From: Treponema sp.
Lineage (GTDB): Bacteria; Spirochaetota; Spirochaetia; Treponematales; Breznakiellaceae
Assembly: GCA_031281855.1 (NCBI GenBank)
Contig: JAITEW010000078.1
Coordinates: 1-5,865 of the forward strand
DNA length: 5,865 bases
Reading direction: 5' to 3'
Shown one piece after another: positions 4,604 through 5,865 of the stretch. The notes under the pieces were generated by a model. That model saw only the letters and a list, made by a program, of their open reading frames with translations. It searched no databases and was not told where the DNA came from. Each line of letters starts with the position of its first letter. The stretch's first letter is position 1. A program made the position numbers and the translations under genes.

Positions 4604-5751
4604 GCGACGGCGCTCTTTCGCAGGATGAAATAGACGCATTGTTAGCAGGAGTGGACTCCGGCAGCATGGGAAGCCCTACGCCGGCTCCGGCAGCGGCGGC
4701 CTCCGGGGCCGAAACTGACCGGAAGGCCCTTCAGGATTTCCTTTCTTCCAATCTGGACGCCGAGTCTTCCAATATCGCCATGATCACCGCGTCCTCTGCG
4801 GCTTTCAAGGGGCTCCAGGTGGGTTTTACCAACCGGGAAGCCATGCTCGGCCAGCTGCCTGACACGGTAACAGTAGTCAAGGCGGATTTTAACTCAGGTT
4901 TCCCTGGTGAGCATCTTTTTATCCTCCCTGAAGCTACAGCCAAAGCCATAGCCGGTTTGGCCAACAAAGAAGAGAATATCGAGCTTGACGATATGGCCAT
5001 GTCCATTATCAACGAGCTTATATCCCAGTTCACAGGCACTGAAATCACCGCGCTAACCAACAAAACGGGAAACAAGTCCATTGCCGCTGTTACCCCTGAA
5101 GGGACCAACGTGCCCAAGGCGGTAGCGGCTCTTCCGGGCGGCGAGTTTGCCAGCGCCCTGTACCAGTTGGATCTGGGAGACGGAAAAACCCACCAGATCT
5201 GGGAAGTCCTGGGTCCGGGCGTTGCTTCCGATATTGCCAGGGCTCTTGGCGGCGAAACAGCGGCGCCAATGGCGGCCGCAATGGACAACGGCATGGCTTC
5301 CATGGGAATGTCCGGCATGGGCGGCGCGCCCGCTATGGGAATGGGGCAGGCAATGCCCAACATGGGAGCCTCTATGCCTGTTATGGGCGGCGGCATGGGT
5401 ATGCCTAACATGGGGATGGGAATGGGTTCGCCGGCTAACGTGCAATCCGTCCAGTTCCCTAACCTGATGCCCCGGGCTTCTGCCCAGGAAGCGGGAAACA
5501 TCGGCCTTATCATGGACGTTTACATGGAGATGACCGTTGAGTTAGGCCGCACCCGGAAACTCATCAAAGACATCCTGGGCATGGGAGAAGGAACCATCAT
5601 AGAGCTGGACAAACTGGCCGGCGAACCGGTGGACATTCTCGTAAACCACAAACTCATCGCCAAAGGCGAGGTAGTGGTAATCGATGAGAACTTCGGCGTC
5701 AGGGTTACGGAGATCGTGTCTCCTATGGAACGGATGAGCGATATGGGGTGA
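4600..5751 (+). CDS. fliY: Flagellar motor switch protein FliY (FliN-type SpoA C-terminus)
   Basis: Switch-complex protein that takes the place of FliN in the C-ring and in many bacteria also dephosphorylates CheY-P. It has 383 residues, similar to B. subtilis FliY (~378) and far longer than FliN (~110-140). Parts in order: a CheY-P docking peptide like that of FliM (LSQDEIDALL, 6-15); an Ala/Pro-rich linker (~20-40); a CheC-like domain (~42-215); a Met/Gly-rich linker (~224-276); and a FliN-type SpoA domain (~298-376, IMDVYMEMTVELGRTRKLIK through FGVRVTEIVSPMER). In the CheC-like domain, the ExxN phosphatase pattern is seen as E55-S-S-N58. At the second expected site, E139-L-I is followed by Ser142 instead of Asn, so phosphatase activity is uncertain. 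The start ATG overlaps the fliM stop, with GGGGAGGA at 4586-4593. The name fliY is preferred to fliN because of the N-terminal and CheC-like parts; some databases label such proteins fliN. Confidence 0.95.
   Translation: MSDGALSQDEIDALLAGVDSGSMGSPTPAPAAAASGAETDRKALQDFLSSNLDAESSNIAMITASSAAFKGLQVGFTNREAMLGQLPDTVTVVKADFNSGFPGEHLFILPEATAKAIAGLANKEENIELDDMAMSIINELISQFTGTEITALTNKTGNKSIAAVTPEGTNVPKAVAALPGGEFASALYQLDLGDGKTHQIWEVLGPGVASDIARALGGETAAPMAAAMDNGMASMGMSGMGGAPAMGMGQAMPNMGASMPVMGGGMGMPNMGMGMGSPANVQSVQFPNLMPRASAQEAGNIGLIMDVYMEMTVELGRTRKLIKDILGMGEGTIIELDKLAGEPVDILVNHKLIAKGEVVVIDENFGVRVTEIVSPMERMSDMG
5269..5427 (+). repeat. Met/Gly-rich degenerate repeat encoding the FliY linker
   Basis: Residues 224-276 of FliY contain 17 methionines in 53 positions, mixed with Gly, Ala and Pro. 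The DNA is a run of ATGGG(N) units. MPNMG occurs twice (5353-5367 and 5401-5415), 48 bases apart, and the pattern MGM recurs throughout. This looks like a low-complexity linker between the CheC-like and SpoA domains that grew by repeat expansion; its length may differ between strains. Confidence 0.8.
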
Positions 5752-5802
5752 AGCCCAATAATAGTATATTATAGTACCAAGTATACCATACCCGGCTTTT
5801 TT
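5751..5802 (+). terminator. Weak candidate terminator after fliY
   Basis: AAGCC (5751-5755, starting at the last base of the stop codon) can pair with GGCTT (5794-5798). An inner GTATA/TATAC pairing (5764-5768 with 5782-5786) supports the fold, and a run of six T (5797-5802) overlaps and follows the 3' arm. The stem is short and the loop is long and AT-rich, so its efficiency would be modest. It is supported mainly by its location after the last gene and before a new promoter. Confidence 0.3.
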
Positions 5803-5810
5803 CAACGAGG

Positions 5811-5865
5811 AAAATGTATATTTTTAAAAAAAGCACTTGACAGATGGAAAAATCCATAATATCAT
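5811..5865 (+). promoter_or_regulatory. Outward sigma-70 promoter with A/T-rich upstream element
   Basis: TTGACA (5837-5842) is a perfect -35 box. After a 17-base spacer, TATCAT (5860-5865) matches five of six -10 bases. The region just upstream (5811-5832) is a sequence of A and T tracts, including the palindrome TTTTTAAAAA at 5821-5830, resembling an UP element that contacts the polymerase alpha subunit. The start site would lie a few bases beyond the window, so the gene it drives is not visible. The strong match suggests a well-expressed downstream unit independent of the flagellar operon's upstream promoter. Confidence 0.65.

Noticed and set aside
4731..5513. Long open frame on the - strand opposite fliY (260 codons)
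   Set aside because: It is rich in Pro/Ile/Ala because it reads the Met/Gly linker backwards. There is no domain and no convincing ribosome site, while the + strand gene is unambiguous.
5814..5840. Eight-codon frame (MYIFKKST) with GAGGA just upstream
   Set aside because: It is too short, its ribosome site is only two bases from the ATG, and its stop runs into the -35 box. The region is better explained as promoter upstream sequence.

Overview
The window is part of a spirochaete flagellar operon, all on the + strand. The gene order is flgE (3' part only), flbD, motA, motB, fliL, fliM, fliY. This order, the spirochaete-type hook protein with a Lys/Cys pair spaced for a lysinoalanine cross-link, and a long FliY in place of a short FliN all point to a Treponema-like organism. 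The GC content is fairly high (slightly above half by eye, with many G/C third codon positions). That would suit the higher-GC treponemes, such as the termite-gut group, better than T. denticola, but the species assignment is an inference.

Layout. Positions 1-1095 hold the last 364 codons of the hook protein; its first ~100 residues lie outside the window. flbD (1122-1319), motA (1335-2117), motB (2121-2852) and fliL (2877-3431) follow with gaps of only 3-26 bases, so they look like one transcription unit. A 140-base gap (3432-3571) then breaks the tight packing. It holds an extended -10 promoter candidate, a strong hairpin, and a second small hairpin whose loop is GGA and whose 3' side contains the fliM Shine-Dalgarno. 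It also holds a possible 25-codon ORF. fliM (3572-4603) and fliY (4600-5751) overlap by four bases. The last 114 bases hold no gene but contain a weak terminator candidate. At the very edge lies a near-consensus sigma-70 promoter (TTGACA, 17-base spacer, TATCAT) with A/T tracts upstream, pointing out of the window.

How the parts work together. FlgE builds the hook that joins motor to filament. MotA and MotB form the proton-driven stator, FliL supports the stator, and FlbD/SwrD is associated with stator power. FliM and FliY form the switch (C-ring), and both carry an N-terminal peptide of the type that binds phosphorylated CheY.

The gene content is ordinary for a motile spirochaete, and I see no mobile elements, CRISPR, RNA genes or undescribed multi-gene system. 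The points most worth a second look are the fliM leader, which has a CsrA-site-like architecture, and the Met/Gly-rich linker of FliY, which includes a possible internal start for a FliN-like short product. The outward promoter at the right edge is also notable.
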